Source of the DNA: Cepaea nemoralis
Lineage: Eukaryota; Mollusca; Gastropoda; Stylommatophora; Helicidae
DNA: 64,000 bases
Assembly: GCA_014155875.1 (NCBI GenBank)
Contig: JACEFZ010013235.1
Coordinates: forward strand, 798,501-862,500
Direction of reading: 5' to 3'
Part shown: piece by piece, positions 22,601 to 34,744 of the stretch
How positions within the stretch are numbered: position 1 is the first letter of the stretch
How the letters are laid out: the number at the start of each line of letters is the position of its first letter
Made by a program: the position numbers and the translations under genes
The notes under the pieces: generated by a model
Told to the model about the DNA's origin: nothing
Seen by the model: the letters and a program-made list of their open reading frames with translations, nothing else
The model's database searches: none

Positions 22601-25265
22601 TTTCACTGATTGTCACCAACTGGCTTGAGGTAGCTCCCGGTTGGGCAACCACCCAGCCAACATCATTTTCTTCTGCTGGTGTTAAGTTCTGGATGCAGTT
22701 TAAGATCCCCTAACTCTGTCAGAAGGAACTAATTGCTACCCCAGATCCCAGAGAGAAAACGTGGAACAAATGTCTGTTATGCTGATTTAAGACACTGTCC
22801 CTGATACTCAAGAAAACAGCCAAGAAGTGGCTCGTTGACGATAGAATATATCTATATAGTTTTGGCTGTACTTGGTATCACCAGAAGTGAGAAAGGAGGA
22901 GTTAAGACATGCAACTTAATCTGGTTACTTATGACTGCATAGGCAAGATACCTCCCGGACATAGATTCCCACTTCTGGACAATATGTGTGAACCCCCACT
23001 AAATGATACAATAATGTGTGTACTTGATACGCTACACAAACATTTATAAACATTTAGAATTATACGGACAAATTGAGTTTTAAAATACAACAACTGTGTT
23101 TATTATTTCTAGTCTTGATGATCATATGATGATGATGATTATTATGGTATACGTAACTTAAGAGGTCACATAGGTCATGCTTCCCCCAGTGAGACGCAGT
23201 TCACTGTCAGATTGAAGGAGTCCAAAGTGGTCCCTTCACAAGGCTAAGTCACTTCCTGATATGGGTTGTTGACTGTCCATTGCTCCTAAGAGATCTGGAA
23301 TGAAACGAACGGAGATGGGTAGTATCTACGTCTACACATCTCAAACACATATGTCTATACATTCATATAAACATACATTCAAGTCATAATATATGATGGT
23401 ATGATGATAGATGATGGCATGTTACATAAACATATATCAGTTCTAAATAAATAAATATATATGTATATATTCATAAAACCTATTTAGAACATCTATAGCT
23501 CAAAACATACATATTCACATACATTTATGTAATGGAGTGTTTCCCATATAAGTTCACCTCACTTACCTCTTCCCTTTCTGATTCATTCATACTGTCTTGT
23601 CGGAAGGACTGGTCGCACAGTCCTGTCGAACATTAAATGCCTTCCCTGAATCTGTCTGGGATATTGAATGTCCTAAGTCATGTCTGTCCTCATGCAGACA
23701 TCATGCAGACAAGGTGAACTGGTGCCATTCCTCAAACCAAGTGGTTTCACCACAATCTTGGTAGGCACTCAAAGTGTTGGTCCAAATAATCAATGTTAAT
23801 CGGACGCTATCAAGAGACTGGTAGCTCTCAGGAATTTCTTCTAAGTAGTCAGTCTCCCCAATGTTTAACATCATACAGGATGAATCTAAATGTATCTCCT
23901 GTACATGAATAAGCCACACGCTCATGTAGCTTGGATAATGGATTTCTCCAAATTATCACATACAACAAATCAGACAACCAAGTGGTGAATGAAAGAAGAA
24001 GATAAAGTTCACAGTGTAATAGTAAATCTAGAAACTGGAACATTAAGTACAAAGAAAATCCACGAGTGTAAAGTTTGGGAGAATATGTAGAAACAGGAAA
24101 CTACACAAGCCTTCAGACTAGCAGACAAACTAATCAGAGTAATGGTATTACCTGGGTTATAGCTAGGAAATCCTGTCATACGACTTCGTACAGAAGTCCA
24201 ACAGAACGAAATGTTAATATTTCTCCAGTAGGTATCCTAAGAATGCTATTGTAAATTTGCGTCTGAAGTCTTGCTGGCCATGCATGTAGTTTTATTCTCT
24301 TCAGCCCTGGCTAGTTTTCACGTTGGCTAATTAATATGCCCCATATTAATTAACTCCACCTATTTTCCACATGGACTGTAGTTATTTCTGCCAATCAAAT
24401 TGACCGATGCCCTGCCACATTCCTGAAACAATGAAACATGCTTTGGCGGCGATGCAGTTGCGTCATACTACATTCCAATCTGCTGGTAACACCCGCCTTC
24501 CTGGGTTGCTGGCAGAAATGTGTCAGCCATGTGTTCCTACTTTGCCGCCCGTATTGCAGTGAGGTGTTAAGCATCTGGTCCTAATTGCTCCTTTGTGGTG
24601 GCATGTTTTATTTCAGACGGGTCTGGCTGACCCTCTTATCTCCCATTCTGCCGTGGCTGGTTTACACATTAGGTCATGTTAACCGTAAGGTGTTAGGTGT
24701 CAGTCCCCATTCCAACCGCAGGATTCTAAACTAACACGTCAATCTCAACTGACTGGCTCCGCGATGTATCAACTGAAAACAGTGAGTTTTCAACCTTTGA
24801 TAGCGCCCGCCGACTGGTGCCGTGGTGTCTGGGTGTTACGTTTGATCTGGACATCAAAGCTTTCTCAGACCTAGCATTACAGAAATGATGGGGCTTGCGT
24901 GGTCAAAATGTAATTTTCTCTTGTTTTCAATCTCTGTTAGTTTTTCCTTATTCCTTGGTTGGGGACTAGATTATTTTCTGGTGGACAATTATTATTTTAC
25001 TTAGAGAATGATAGAATAATTCTTGTGGGCTCTTTAATTCCTTTCAAACTTGTGTAATTCGGATGCTGCCGGGGCTGTCCCGTCACACTGATACATAAAG
25101 AAAATTGTACAGCAAGTGAAAAGTGGAATAAATTTAAGGAAACTATAAAACAGCGGTAGGGGTTTACGGCACTGTGGATCATAAGAGGCAGGACTAGTTT
25201 GCGGCAAACAGCCAGACACTGCAGCCCTTGATTGATAAAAAAAGATAGCTTTCTTAAGAAACAAG
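22600..25265. other. 2.6-kb sequence separating the two halves of LINE D
   Basis: LINE D coding stops resembling its family at about 22600 and resumes at about 25266 (NELKQARKDVQKAARQCANY). The interval lacks ORFs above about 75 codons. It could be another insertion such as a solo LTR or non-autonomous element, but I found no convincing duplication or terminal repeat. Confidence 0.5.
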
Positions 25266-27430
25266 GAAAGTTCAACGCGTAACACTATCAATGAGCTGAA
25301 GCAAGCTAGGAAGGATGTGCAAAAGGCTGCCAGGCAGTGTGCAAATTACTATTGGATCAAGTTATGTGAGTCAAGTCAAAATGCAAGTGATAAGGGAAAC
25401 ATCAGAAGCATGTATGAAGGGATAAAGAATGCCTGTGGTCGAATGGTCAAAATAAAGTGCACCACTGAAAACCTTGCCTGGAGAAATAATAACTGATAAG
25501 AAACAGCAGATGGATAGATGGGTAGAGCACTGTTTGGAGCTTTACTCAAGTGAGACCAAACTAGCGGATGATGCCCTCAACGCCATAGAGGTCCTGCCAA
25601 CACTTGACCACCTGGACACACTTCCCACCATAACAGAAGTTAAGTGTGCTATAAATGAACTTGCATCTGGCAAGGCTCCAAGTAAGGATGGGATTTCAAT
25701 AGAGGTTATCAGGAGTTGGCAAGACACACTCACTCTACAAATCCACCAGCTAATAGAGCTATGCTGGCGAGAAGGACAAGTCCCACAGGATTTAAAAGAT
25801 TTAAGCATCATAACACTGTATAAGAACACGTGTGATTGGAGCGACTGTAACAACTATAGGGGCATCTCACTTCTATGTATTGTTGGAAAAGTATTTGCCA
25901 GAATTGTTCTGCGCAGACTTCAAGTCCTTGGAGATCAAGTCTACCCCGAATCACAGTGTGGCTTCCGATAGAACTGGTCTACCATTGATATGATATTCTC
26001 ATTGCGACAAATGCAAGAAAAATGCCATGAACAGAATCAACCACTGTTTATTGCCTTCATCGACCTCACAGAGGCATTTGATTTGGTCAGTCGTGAGGAT
26101 CTGTTCAAGGCATTAAAGAAGATTGACTGCCCACAAACTCTTCTGTCCATTGTGGAATCGTTCCACACAGGCATGAAGGGTATAATCAAGTTTGATGGTG
26201 CAACTTCAGAAGAGTTTGAAATCAAGAGTGGAGTCAAGCAAGGTTGTGTACTAACTCCCACCCTCTTTGGAATATACTTTTCACTTCTACTGAAATATGC
26301 ATTTCGTGATCAGGATGGTGGTATATACATTCACTCATGCTCAGATGGCGGACTCTACAGTGCTCAGAGATTGAAGGCCAAGACCAAAATTAGGAGAGTA
26401 CTGATCAGAGAGTTGCTTTTTGCAGATGATGCTGCAATTACAACGCACTCTGAAGAAGAATTACGTCTACTATCTGCATTCTCCAATGCTTGTTCTGAAT
26501 TTGGTTTAACAATTAGCAAAAAGAAGAAACAGTTTATGTCACAAGGTGCACATGGGGTACCATCAATCTTTATTGATGACACCGTACTGGAGATAGTAGA
26601 CCATTTTACATATCTAGGATCAGAGATAAATAGCAAATTATCCCTAGATCAGGAAATCATCATCAGAATTGGTAAGGCAGCAACAACAATGAACAGGTTA
26701 AGAAAAAGAGTCTGGGAGAACAGGAAGCTTACTGCCAAAACAAAAGTCCTTGTCTATCAAGCCTGTGTCCTTAGTACTCTTCTTTATGGCAGTGAAACCT
26801 GGTCAACTTACACCAAGAGAAACGTTTAAACAGCTTTCATAAGCAGTGTTTGCGAAGAATACTTGTTATTAAGAGGCAAGACAAAATCAAAAAAATTGAA
26901 GTATTGGAAAGATCAGGTTGTGTGAAGGTTTGTTCCTTGCTCAGTCTTCGTAGACTTGGATGGATAGGACATGTTAGGAGGATGGATGGTGGTAGAATAC
27001 CAAAAGACATCTGTTTTGGTGAACTACAGATGGGTAAGAGATCTCAGGGTCAACCTCTGCTACGATACAAAGATGTGTGTAAGTGGGACATGATTGATAC
27101 AGGCATTGATAACGCACATTGGTGGCAAGTTGCCGCTGAACGTTTTGCATGGAGGGCAAATATCAGAAATGGAATAAAGGCAAAGGAGAAAATGATTGCA
27201 GGTAAGTCACACACTGAGCGTGCGAGACGTAAGATGATGCATGATGGTGGAAATGACCATGTGTTCACATGCATCCACTGTGGACGAACATTTACAGCGT
27301 GAATTGGCCTTATCAGTCACATTCACTACTGTCATGGGTTGTAGTTATTAATATTATGCCTTTTTGAAGCACAATGTAACAAACTATCATCTGTCAAGAG
27401 GCAAGGTGCCAATGATGAATTAATGATTAC
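25266..27430 (+). mobile_element. LINE family D, reverse transcriptase half
   Basis: RT motifs in order are NELASGKAPSKDGI, IITLYKN, NNYRGISLLCIVGKVFARIV, FIDLTEAFDLVSRE, SGVKQGCVLTPTLFGIYF and ELLFADDAAI. The tail is GWIGHVRRMDGGRIPKDICF, then YKDVCKWDMIDTGID and a C2H2 finger (FTCIHCGRTFTA). A TAG codon replaces one codon after CGFR (25969-25971) and a frame shift lies near 26815. Otherwise it is well preserved. Confidence 0.93.
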
Positions 27431-27983
27431 ATCTACTCCAATATAGTCAAATTTGAAAGTGTATTTGACAGACATGATTTTCTGTTTGGTTTGCCTTCCT
27501 GAACCACAGCTGAAACCTGGTTTGTCAGCCACCATCACCACCCCAACATCCAAGGACCCTTGCACAAATACATGAACTTGTAGCACTGCCAAGATTCCAT
27601 GATGATCTCATCTGGAACATTGGATCATCCACTTGAAAGTAAATAATGACCCACATGACTGCCATTGTAAATCAGAAGTCATGTTTTGAGCATGTGCCAA
27701 GGAAGGAAGCTGACCACCATCCCATTGTGAAGATGATTACTTTCCACTTCTCAGCAGCATGTGCCACTTGTTTCTGCATATTGGATGATGGTGCTTTTTA
27801 TGAAGAAAACTTTGAGTAGCTTATTAACAAAGAGATTGGCTGGTATAAATTGGTTGAAAAACATAGTACCATATAGTCTGTGTGAGTGTACATGCATATG
27901 TGTGATTGTTTATTGATGGGTGCGTGTACATATGTGTAAAACTAAAGTGCCCAATTACAGTTGTCACACTACAATCTTCACAG

Positions 27984-28120
27984 GTCCCAAGATTAGGTGG
28001 CATCAAGAAAGGCTGGGTGAGAGAATATATGGTGGTCTGTGATTTTAAATTGTTTCTATATGAAGTTCCTTATGACAAGTCATGGCCCGATCAGGAGGTT
28101 CAACAAGTAGTTGACATGAG
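27984..28120 (+). CDS. MRCK: MRCK exon G: PH domain, N-terminal strands
   Basis: The acceptor is ttcacag and the donor gtgagt. It starts in phase 0, with 45 codons plus two bases. It encodes GIKKGWVREYMVVCDFKLFLYEV and then VQQVVDM, the first beta strands of the PH domain. The insert between strands (PYDKSWPDQE) is the variable loop. PH and C1 domains together bind membrane lipids in this family. Confidence 0.97.
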
Positions 28121-28189
28121 GTGAGTGCTATATCTATCTGTTTAAGGTACACACAGTATTTAGTATAGCTTAGTATAGTTTAGCTTAGG

Positions 28190-28420
28190 AACTTCAGCAG
28201 TATTATGGTTAGTGCACTTTCCTGCCAAAGCAATGGTTTGGTTCAAATCCCAGCAAAAGCAGGATGCTATTTTCCAACCAGTATGATTCTGAGGTCGACC
28301 CAGGCTCATAAAAGTGGATATTTGGCATATTTTTGGGTGGAAAGATGAGGAAAAAGGGAACAGGTCACATTACCTCATTATGTCATGGCCTAGAAATTGT
28401 GAAGACAATTGAGATTACCT
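28190..28420 (+). mobile_element. SINE S5 copy with tRNA-like head
   Basis: tatggttagtgcactttcct and ggttcaaatcccagc resemble A and B boxes. The body (gaggaaaaagggaacaggtc...ggcctagaaattgtgaagac) matches the S5 fragments elsewhere. It starts just after the exon G donor. Confidence 0.65.
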
Positions 28421-28559
28421 TGACCTTAGTACAGTTACTTGACTCAGTAGCTTATATTAAAGTGGACTCAAATGATCTTCTTTTCTACAACTGTATGCAC
28501 CTCTGTGCTGTCCAGCTCTGATATTATTATACAGATTTAAATGTACCTCAGGGATGGCT

Positions 28560-28880
28560 GTTTTGGTCGAGACTGAATGTGAATTGGGGGGAGCCTGCTG
28601 CCGGCTCAGATGGTACCGGGTTCTGTCTCAACATAGGGCTGGACGTTTTTCCAATAAACCACAATTATTTGATGATATCACATGTCCCTCTGACCTATAG
28701 GTAGTGAGATAGGATATCTAACCTTCTCAGATAAGGATGAAAAAAACAACATGATGTTCAGTGTGCATGTTCTGCATGTTAAAAATCTCACGGCAGTTGA
28801 AATTCGCAGAGTAGGCCGTAATGCTGCTGCTGTGGCAAAATTAGTAGGGAAAAAACTTACCCATGAGAAGATAGATCCTG
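28560..28880 (+). mobile_element. SINE S1-like degenerate copy
   Basis: tgttaaaaatctcacggcag and agagtaggccgtaatgctgctgc align with the S1 body at 39.70-39.77 kb (ctcttggcagttgg...agcctaacggcgctgcccg). The upstream box-B-like accgggttctgtctc suggests a mutated head. Confidence 0.6.
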
Positions 28881-29079
28881 TTACCTTGGATGGAATCTGT
28901 CTAGAACCAAAAAAAAAAAAAACTGACACAAATGCATGCTGAAGTTGGACACACTGACCATTGAAGTGCATAACTAGGTGTGATGCATACCCTTAAAAAG
29001 AGAAAAAAATAAATAAAATAACGTGAGATGCATGATTGGTGAAGTATTTAATTTTACTTGTTGAAATCATGTAAGAATG

Positions 29080-29840
29080 AACACCAATACTTCATTCATT
29101 CATTCAGTAGTATGCCCTTTGCAGAACTTTACTCCCATAACAACATTCCGGAAAACTTCTCGATCACAAGCAAGATGTCCCATGTCCGATACACCCATCT
29201 GGAGATCATCCGCCATATCCTGCACCCATCTTCTCTTTGACCTTCCTCTTGCTCTCTTCCCAGGCATAAATCTATTCATTGTTGTTCTCTCCAAACTTTC
29301 ATGACATTTCAAGTGACCAAAATATATCAGTTTTCTTCATTTTATCATCTTTAATAGCCAACCCTCTTCAATATTCAGCTCTTGAAGTATGGATGCATTT
29401 GTTCTTTTCTTTACTCAAGATATTCTTAGAACCCATCTATAACATTTATATTCAAAAGCATTTATACGCTGTTCAGCTTGTTTAGTAAGTGTCCAGGTCT
29501 CACAGCCATATGTTGCAATGGGAAAAATGCATACTCGTAAAAATCTAATTTTTAGTTCTATCTGTTCCACTCCATAATTTATTCAGCTGTTTTAGTTTTT
29601 GAAAAGCAATTGATAATCATCGTTTTAATTTCTTTCATTGTGTCACCATTGTTGGTAATCAGTGACCCAAGATATTTGAAATTTTCCACCACCTCCAGTC
29701 TCTCCTCATTAACATGTATTTCTTTTTCCATACTAGTTTTATCTGTATGCCTTATCTTTGATTTTGCTATGTTAAGATATAAGTTGTGATTTTCACTATT
29801 TCTTTGGTTTGAGGTTATTACGTTTTCTATACCATTCTTG
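29080..29840 (-). mobile_element. LINE family F C-terminal remnant
   Basis: The minus strand reads ENFKYLGSLITNNGDTMKEI and, after frame breaks, KRARGRSKRRWVQDMADDLQ then MGVSDMGHLACDREVFRNVV. The first is the RT thumb (F.YLGS.I), the second the LINE tail. The middle is decayed. Confidence 0.8.
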
Positions 29841-29964
29841 ATGTGGATAGTAATACTGTATCAATACTACTTTAATTTTTATTCTATAGTACTTTATTTT
29901 AGTGTATTTTACACATAGAAATTTATCATATTCCAGGGAAATGTTATAAAATTACACTTTTTTG

Positions 29965-30265
29965 TGCAGGCATGGCCGAATGGATAAGAACGCGTGTTCT
30001 TAAACATCCGGTGTGCTGATGCCGAGGTAAGCTGTTCAGCCCCTACACCGGACAGCTGGACTAAAATGTTGACCTGTCATCCTTGACTTGGGGACATTAA
30101 TTACAAGTACCTCTGAAGTCGGAGTGGGTTCGCCTGATGGTGAGGGACACTATTAATAGGGAAAGTTAACCAACACGCAAAATTCAGTCCATCACTACTA
30201 TATGTGGCAGGATGTGTGTATGGACTATGCGTTGAGTTCAAAGCGAACGAGCGCAAAAAATAAAA
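29965..30265 (+). mobile_element. SINE S2 copy 1 (tRNA-derived)
   Basis: The head gcatggccgaatggataaga and gttcagcccctacacc resemble tRNA A and B boxes, of Leu/Ser type. The body has gttgacctgtcatccttgac, ggagtgggttcgcctgatgg and aattcagtccatcactacta, ending in A-rich sequence. Other copies, all on the + strand, are at 35.3, 41.3 and 62.9 kb. Confidence 0.85.
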
Positions 30266-30392
30266 AGAAGAAAACTTGTTTGTTACCTGCCTTGGGACTT
30301 GTGTTTGTGTGTGTGAAATGTCTTGTAGAGGTGTATAGGGTTGAGATATGCTAGTTTAGTCTTTGCTAGAGCTATTTCCTTTAATTTTACAG

Positions 30393-30474
30393 AGATCAGG
30401 AATTCTCTGTATCAACAGTGGCTCCAAGTGATGTGATCCATGCAAACAAAAAGGATATACCAAGCATATTTCGG
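30393..30474 (+). CDS. MRCK: MRCK exon H: PH domain, middle
   Basis: The acceptor is attttacag and the donor gtatga. One base completes an Arg codon, then 27 codons follow ([20 protein letters not shown]), ending IPSIFR in phase 0. This is the most conserved block of the MRCK PH domain. Confidence 0.97.
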
Positions 30475-30609
30475 GTATGATCTTGAAGTCACTGCTTTCA
30501 GTACACTTGCTTGTGTTTATGTGTTGTTATGAAAGGTAATTTATAGCAAAGAATGGTAACTCTTTAGACCTCCTGTACTTGTCATTTAGGGCAGCTAAGG
30601 AGGGTTGGT

Positions 30610-30780
30610 ATGAGACTATCTACCCCACATCATAGAACCAAATCAGACAACATATGGTTTTCTTTTTACCCCCAACAGAAAAAAATCCACACCTTACCGA
30701 GGATTCAACTCCAGGTCTCCCGAAGGAGAATCCGGCGTTCTAGCCGCTTGGCCAGCTGCTCCTCTGCCAGAGTAAATAAC
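30610..30780 (-). mobile_element. SINE S3 copy, truncated
   Basis: The minus strand reads ggagcagctggccaagcggc...gttgaatcctcggtaaggtg, matching the S3 head and early body at 12.5 kb. Confidence 0.8.
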
Positions 30781-30829
30781 AATAAGTGCCTGAAAAAGGC
30801 TAAGCAAAACAGTATATAAACCTATATGA

Positions 30830-31060
30830 AAGGGACAAACAATATTCATTGGTCATATAATGAGAAGATAAGCATTGCAAAATATTGTGATGACAGGAGC
30901 AATCAGCAGTGGAAAAGTCAGAGGCAGATCAAGATAAATGATGCTGGATGGCTTCAGATGGTGGTATGAAGGAATAACATCAATCATCAATAGAATCGAT
31001 ACAGTTCACCATGGCTGAGATCTGTGGATAAATGCCTAGGCCATTTGGCATTATGATGAT
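30830..31060 (+). mobile_element. LINE B 3' end fragment
   Basis: Broken frames give FIGHIMRR*ALQNIVMTGA, RGRSR*MMLDGFRWWYEGI and a (ATGATG) tail. It is old and 5' truncated. Confidence 0.8.
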
Positions 31061-31133
31061 GATATTTTGTGGCTGTGTATATGCACGTCCATGTATTTAT
31101 ATATACACAGATAGTCGTGTGTGTATGTGTGTA

Positions 31134-31252
<119 letters not shown>

Positions 31253-31553
31253 AGCCATCATCTGTATATGAGAGTGTATGAGAGAAAGGGATAGAGAGAG
31301 AAGAGAGAAAGAGAGAGTTGTGAAGAAGACTAGGTTAGGAAGACATACTCATCCATCATATGTTGCTTTTAATTTGTAATACCTTATTTGCTGCTAGCAC
31401 GTTTGTTTAAACTCTACAATTAGCAACCCATGTTCAAGTAACCTTTGTTGCTATTTCAGTGCTAGAAATATAGATATATAGTGGTTATATAATGTTCAAT
31501 AATTTTGAATATCTGTGGTGTTTGTTTTGATCTGGCCCGTCATGTTCACAATA

Positions 31554-32084
31554 TATTGGCAGCTTGCCGTCTTGACAGACGATAGCTTGGTACATTGTGC
31601 TTCAAAAAGGCAAAATAACTACAACCCATGGCGATAGCGAATGTGACTGATGAGGCCAATTTGCGCTGTAAATGTTCGTTCACAGTGGATGCATGTGAAA
31701 ACATGGTCATTTCCACCAATATGCACCATCTTAAATCTCTCATGTTCGGTGTGTGCTTTATCTGGAATCATTTTCTCCTTTGCCTTTATTCCGTTTCTGA
31801 TAGTTGTCCTCCATGGAACACGTTCAGTGGTGACTTGTTCCCAATGTGCATTATCAGTGCCTGTATCAATTATGTCCCGCTTTCACATATCTTTGTATTG
31901 TAGTAGAGGCCTACCCTGAGATCTCCTACCCATCTGTAATTCACCAAAAAAGACGTCTTTTGGTATTCTACCATCATCCATCCTCCTAACGCGTCCTATC
32001 CATCTAAGTCTACGAAGATTGAGCATGGAACACACCATCACACAACCTGATCTTTCCAGTACTTCAGTATTTGTGATTTAACAA
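31554..32084 (-). mobile_element. LINE D 3' unit, about 530 bp, with TSD
   Basis: The minus strand starts at the ITNTEVLERSGC codons of LINE D and continues through MDGGRIPKDVFFGELQMGRR and the zinc-finger tail to gcaaggtgccaat-like 3' UTR sequence. It is flanked by gtcatgttcacaata (31539) and gtcacaattcacaata (32085), a slightly diverged target duplication. Confidence 0.85.
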
Positions 32085-32244
32085 GTCACAATTCACAATA
32101 ATCGACTGCTCAAATATATCAAAGCATTATATGTTAGCTGATTGCAGCCGATACTATGTAAACAGAAGGACTTCCTGCTGAGTGTTACTTTAGACTTCTG
32201 TGGATATAACGTTCTACACACTAGTGCAATGTCAGCGACGATGT

Positions 32245-32400
32245 ACATTATATTTCAGCGAAAGCATAATTCATTTGTTCACATAACATGGCATATAACT
32301 CTGCAGTATGCACCTGACGAGATGCAGCGAAATATGCCAGGCAAGAAATTGTACAATATTTTATTTATGGCGTCTTTGTTTACATTCACAAAGAAAATAC
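32245..32400 (+). repeat. Half of a fold-back MITE
   Basis: cctgacgagatgcagcgaaa and tgccaggca match one arm of the palindromic element at 54.5 kb and a piece at 474-500. Confidence 0.55.
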
Positions 32401-32438
32401 ATGTTTTTTAATAAACAACATAGTTTGTGTTGTTGTAG

Positions 32439-32582
32439 GTTACAACATCAGAGATGAATCCGCCAGGAACACAGTATCAGATACTTCTGTTAGCTGATAA
32501 CGAAAAGGAGAAGGATAACTGGCTGAAAATCCTGTCCCAGCTACATATGATACTCCGCAGCAGGAATCTTCCCAACAAGAAT
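32439..32582 (+). CDS. MRCK: MRCK exon I: PH domain C-terminal helix
   Basis: The acceptor is tgttgtag and the donor is a weak gtattt. It has 48 codons in phase 0-0. It contains ILLLADNEKEKDNWLKILSQ, the C-terminal PH helix with its invariant Trp, then HMILRSRNLPNKN. Reading through the weak donor would add about 18 residues before a stop, so a truncated read-through form is conceivable. Confidence 0.94.
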
Positions 32583-32969
32583 GTATTTATGATATGTGTT
32601 TTAGTTTGTACAAAGTTTTTGTTTTGTCAGACGCTCTAGTTACATTTTATGTTAATATGTTTTCAGTCATAACTCAAGATCAGTTATGCCATCTTTCAGT
32701 ACCATGTTGAATATCTGTGATGTTTGTTGTTACCTGGGTTGCTAGGTCCACCCTGCCTAACATGGCTGTCAGGAAATGAGTAACAACAACATCTGAGAGA
32801 GACAGAGCACAAAGGGGTGTGTCATGAGGGCAGTGAAGTCGATTTTTGTCAATCATTCAATCAGTTCAAAATAGTTTTGATGGTATCATTTTGTTACTAA
32901 TTATTTACAGTGTCAGCAATGGTGATGTCAGAAAGAGGTAGTCATAGTTTTTTGGCCACAAAAACTGGA

Positions 32970-33160
32970 GCATGTCGTGACAACCAGAAAGATTTGCGAA
33001 AACAGAGATAGAGGAAGGCAGCAGGAGAAGATTCTTGACTGTCTTGTGTCATGGCATGGAAGGGAGTCAACACATGAATTGATCCATGCTGTCGGAGATC
33101 ATAATTTGTGGAGAGGTATGACCGCCCACGCCAGCTGGCAAGGCACTGGATGATGAATGG
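32970..33160 (+). mobile_element. LINE 3' end fragment
   Basis: gaaagatttgcgaaaacaga...agaggaaggcagcaggagaa...tggcatggaagggagtcaac...acgccagctggcaaggcact follows the RGRP...W.G......ASWQGT pattern of the LINE tails. The family is uncertain (A or B). Confidence 0.65.
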
Positions 33161-33649
33161 TGATGACAAATTTAAAATTGGCGAATCATCCTTATTCACT
33201 TGTAGTACTCCAAGACAGCCACAAATACAACATATCTAGGCAAACCTTCAAACCTATGGAATCAACAGTGGAAGCAATTTACACAAGAGACAACATTTTA
33301 GATAAAGACAATCTGTTTCAAGCGAACAAAAGAAAAAGAATAAGTAGAAGTAAAAACAAGGCAATGCAACGGTAATGATGACGAATGCGGTTTGTCATTA
33401 TTTGATGTAATCTTCATCAGTTGTAGTTATTGTATTCATCCAGTTCTTGTAATATTAAGTTATTTTACATTTCTGAGTCATCATGTTAGAGTAAATTTAT
33501 TGCTTTTCTTGCAGTTGACTTTGCTTATAGCAGGACAAAAAGAACTATACATACTACCCATACTACTATATGACTGTGAATCATGGACACTGATTAAAGG
33601 GTTTAAAAGGGGGTTTAAGGGTGAGAGGATCGACTTCATGACACCAGGT

Positions 33650-33850
33650 TTTGTTCTGTATGACTCCGTCTCTGTCTGCAGGGCTGCCTGCTGAAAGCAT
33701 TGCACAATGCATGAACTCCTTAGCTCAAATGACAACACCCAGGAGAGTCTTCGAGAAAATTACACTTGTAAGCTGAATGACAGAGTCCAGAATCAAACCC
33801 ACAACCTTCAGAACATGAGGCAGGCGGTCTAACCACTTTGCCATGGAGAT
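33650..33850 (-). mobile_element. SINE S4 copy
   Basis: The minus strand has ggcaaagtggttagaccgcc and gtgggtttgattctgg (A and B boxes), then gctaaggagttcatgcattg, as in the 12.8 kb copy. Confidence 0.8.
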
Positions 33851-33854
33851 TCCT

Positions 33855-34205
33855 GCACACTGAATAAAAAAAGATGAAAGAAACTGGAGGCCACTAAAAT
33901 GTGGTTTCTTCGTAGAATGCTACGTATCCCAATGGAAGGTTAAGAAGACCAATATCCAAGTTGTGCAAGAGGCAACTTCTTAAAGATATTTGATTACCCA
34001 CATCAGGACAAGACAATCAACATTTCTGGTCATGTTAATGAGGCTCTGGAAATGGTTTTGACAACAGGAAAATTGATTGTGCTAGAGACAGAGGTTGCCA
34101 GAGGAAGACACTGCTGGATATATTGACAGAATGGCAAGGAGAACAATCGGTGGTGGAATTTACCAGTAAAACAAGGGACTGATGTTTAACCACTGACACC
34201 TTTTT
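33855..34205 (+). mobile_element. Decayed LINE tail fragment
   Basis: Broken frames give KLEATKMWFLRRMLRIPM and downstream words of the LINE B tail. The ending is lost. Confidence 0.7.
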
Positions 34206-34325
34206 GCATGGTACATCTTAGTGATGATGATGATACATACATAACATTACTCCTTGATTTGCTCTCATATTTTTGTTTTGCCAGATGGAGGAGTTCAAAA
34301 AGTATTTTCGTTTTATATGTTCTAG

Positions 34326-34398
34326 GTATATAGTGCTCAAGAAGTATTGGATAACTCACTTACTGTGGTGAGAAATACACACTGTGCTGTCATTTTAG
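34326..34398 (+). CDS. MRCK: MRCK exon J: start of CNH domain
   Basis: The acceptor is tgttctag and the donor gtaagc. It starts in phase 0 with 24 codons, ending in phase 1. The sequence VYSAQEVLDNSLTVVRNTHC, then AVIL, corresponds to the MRCK junction between PH and CNH and the first CNH beta strand. Confidence 0.92.
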
Positions 34399-34514
34399 GT
34401 AAGCATTCATTTAACTCACATGGCTATGTCTTTTTTCACTTTTTCGTAAGTAATCTCCTATTTTGAAAGATAATGTTTTATGTACACTAAAAAGTTAGTT
34501 GCACTTCCTTTATA

Positions 34515-34705
34515 GGACTTATCAGTCAACCCCAGCATTTTTTCTGCTGTTTGCTATTTCTGGGCAAGTTTATGTTCAGTAGTTTGCCATTGCTTTCTGA
34601 ATGACCGGCACCCATACCATTTAATAAAAAACCAACAAAGCTGTGTTTTGAACGCGAGTATGTGGGCTTACGAACTGCATCAGTAACCCCTTCGCCACGA
34701 AGCTG
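34515..34705 (-). mobile_element. SINE S7 copy
   Basis: It shares agcattttttctgctgtttg, aagtttatgttcagtagttt and aaccccttcgccacgaag with the 12.2 kb copy. Confidence 0.65.
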
Positions 34706-34744
34706 GTTTTATTTAAACTAGGTAATTAATAGTCTAGTTTAGTC

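Noticed and set aside
22985..25090. Solo LTR beginning tgtg and ending caca in the LINE D gap
   Set aside because: No matching target duplication flanks these points and TG...CA alone is weak evidence.
28751..28942. 63-codon ORF VEIRRVGRNAAAVAKLVGKK
   Set aside because: It lies in a degenerate SINE S1 body and matches the SINE on the nucleotide level.
29965..30060. Possible functional tRNA gene
   Set aside because: The A and B boxes are there, but the sequence does not close into a cloverleaf by eye and continues into a SINE body repeated four times.
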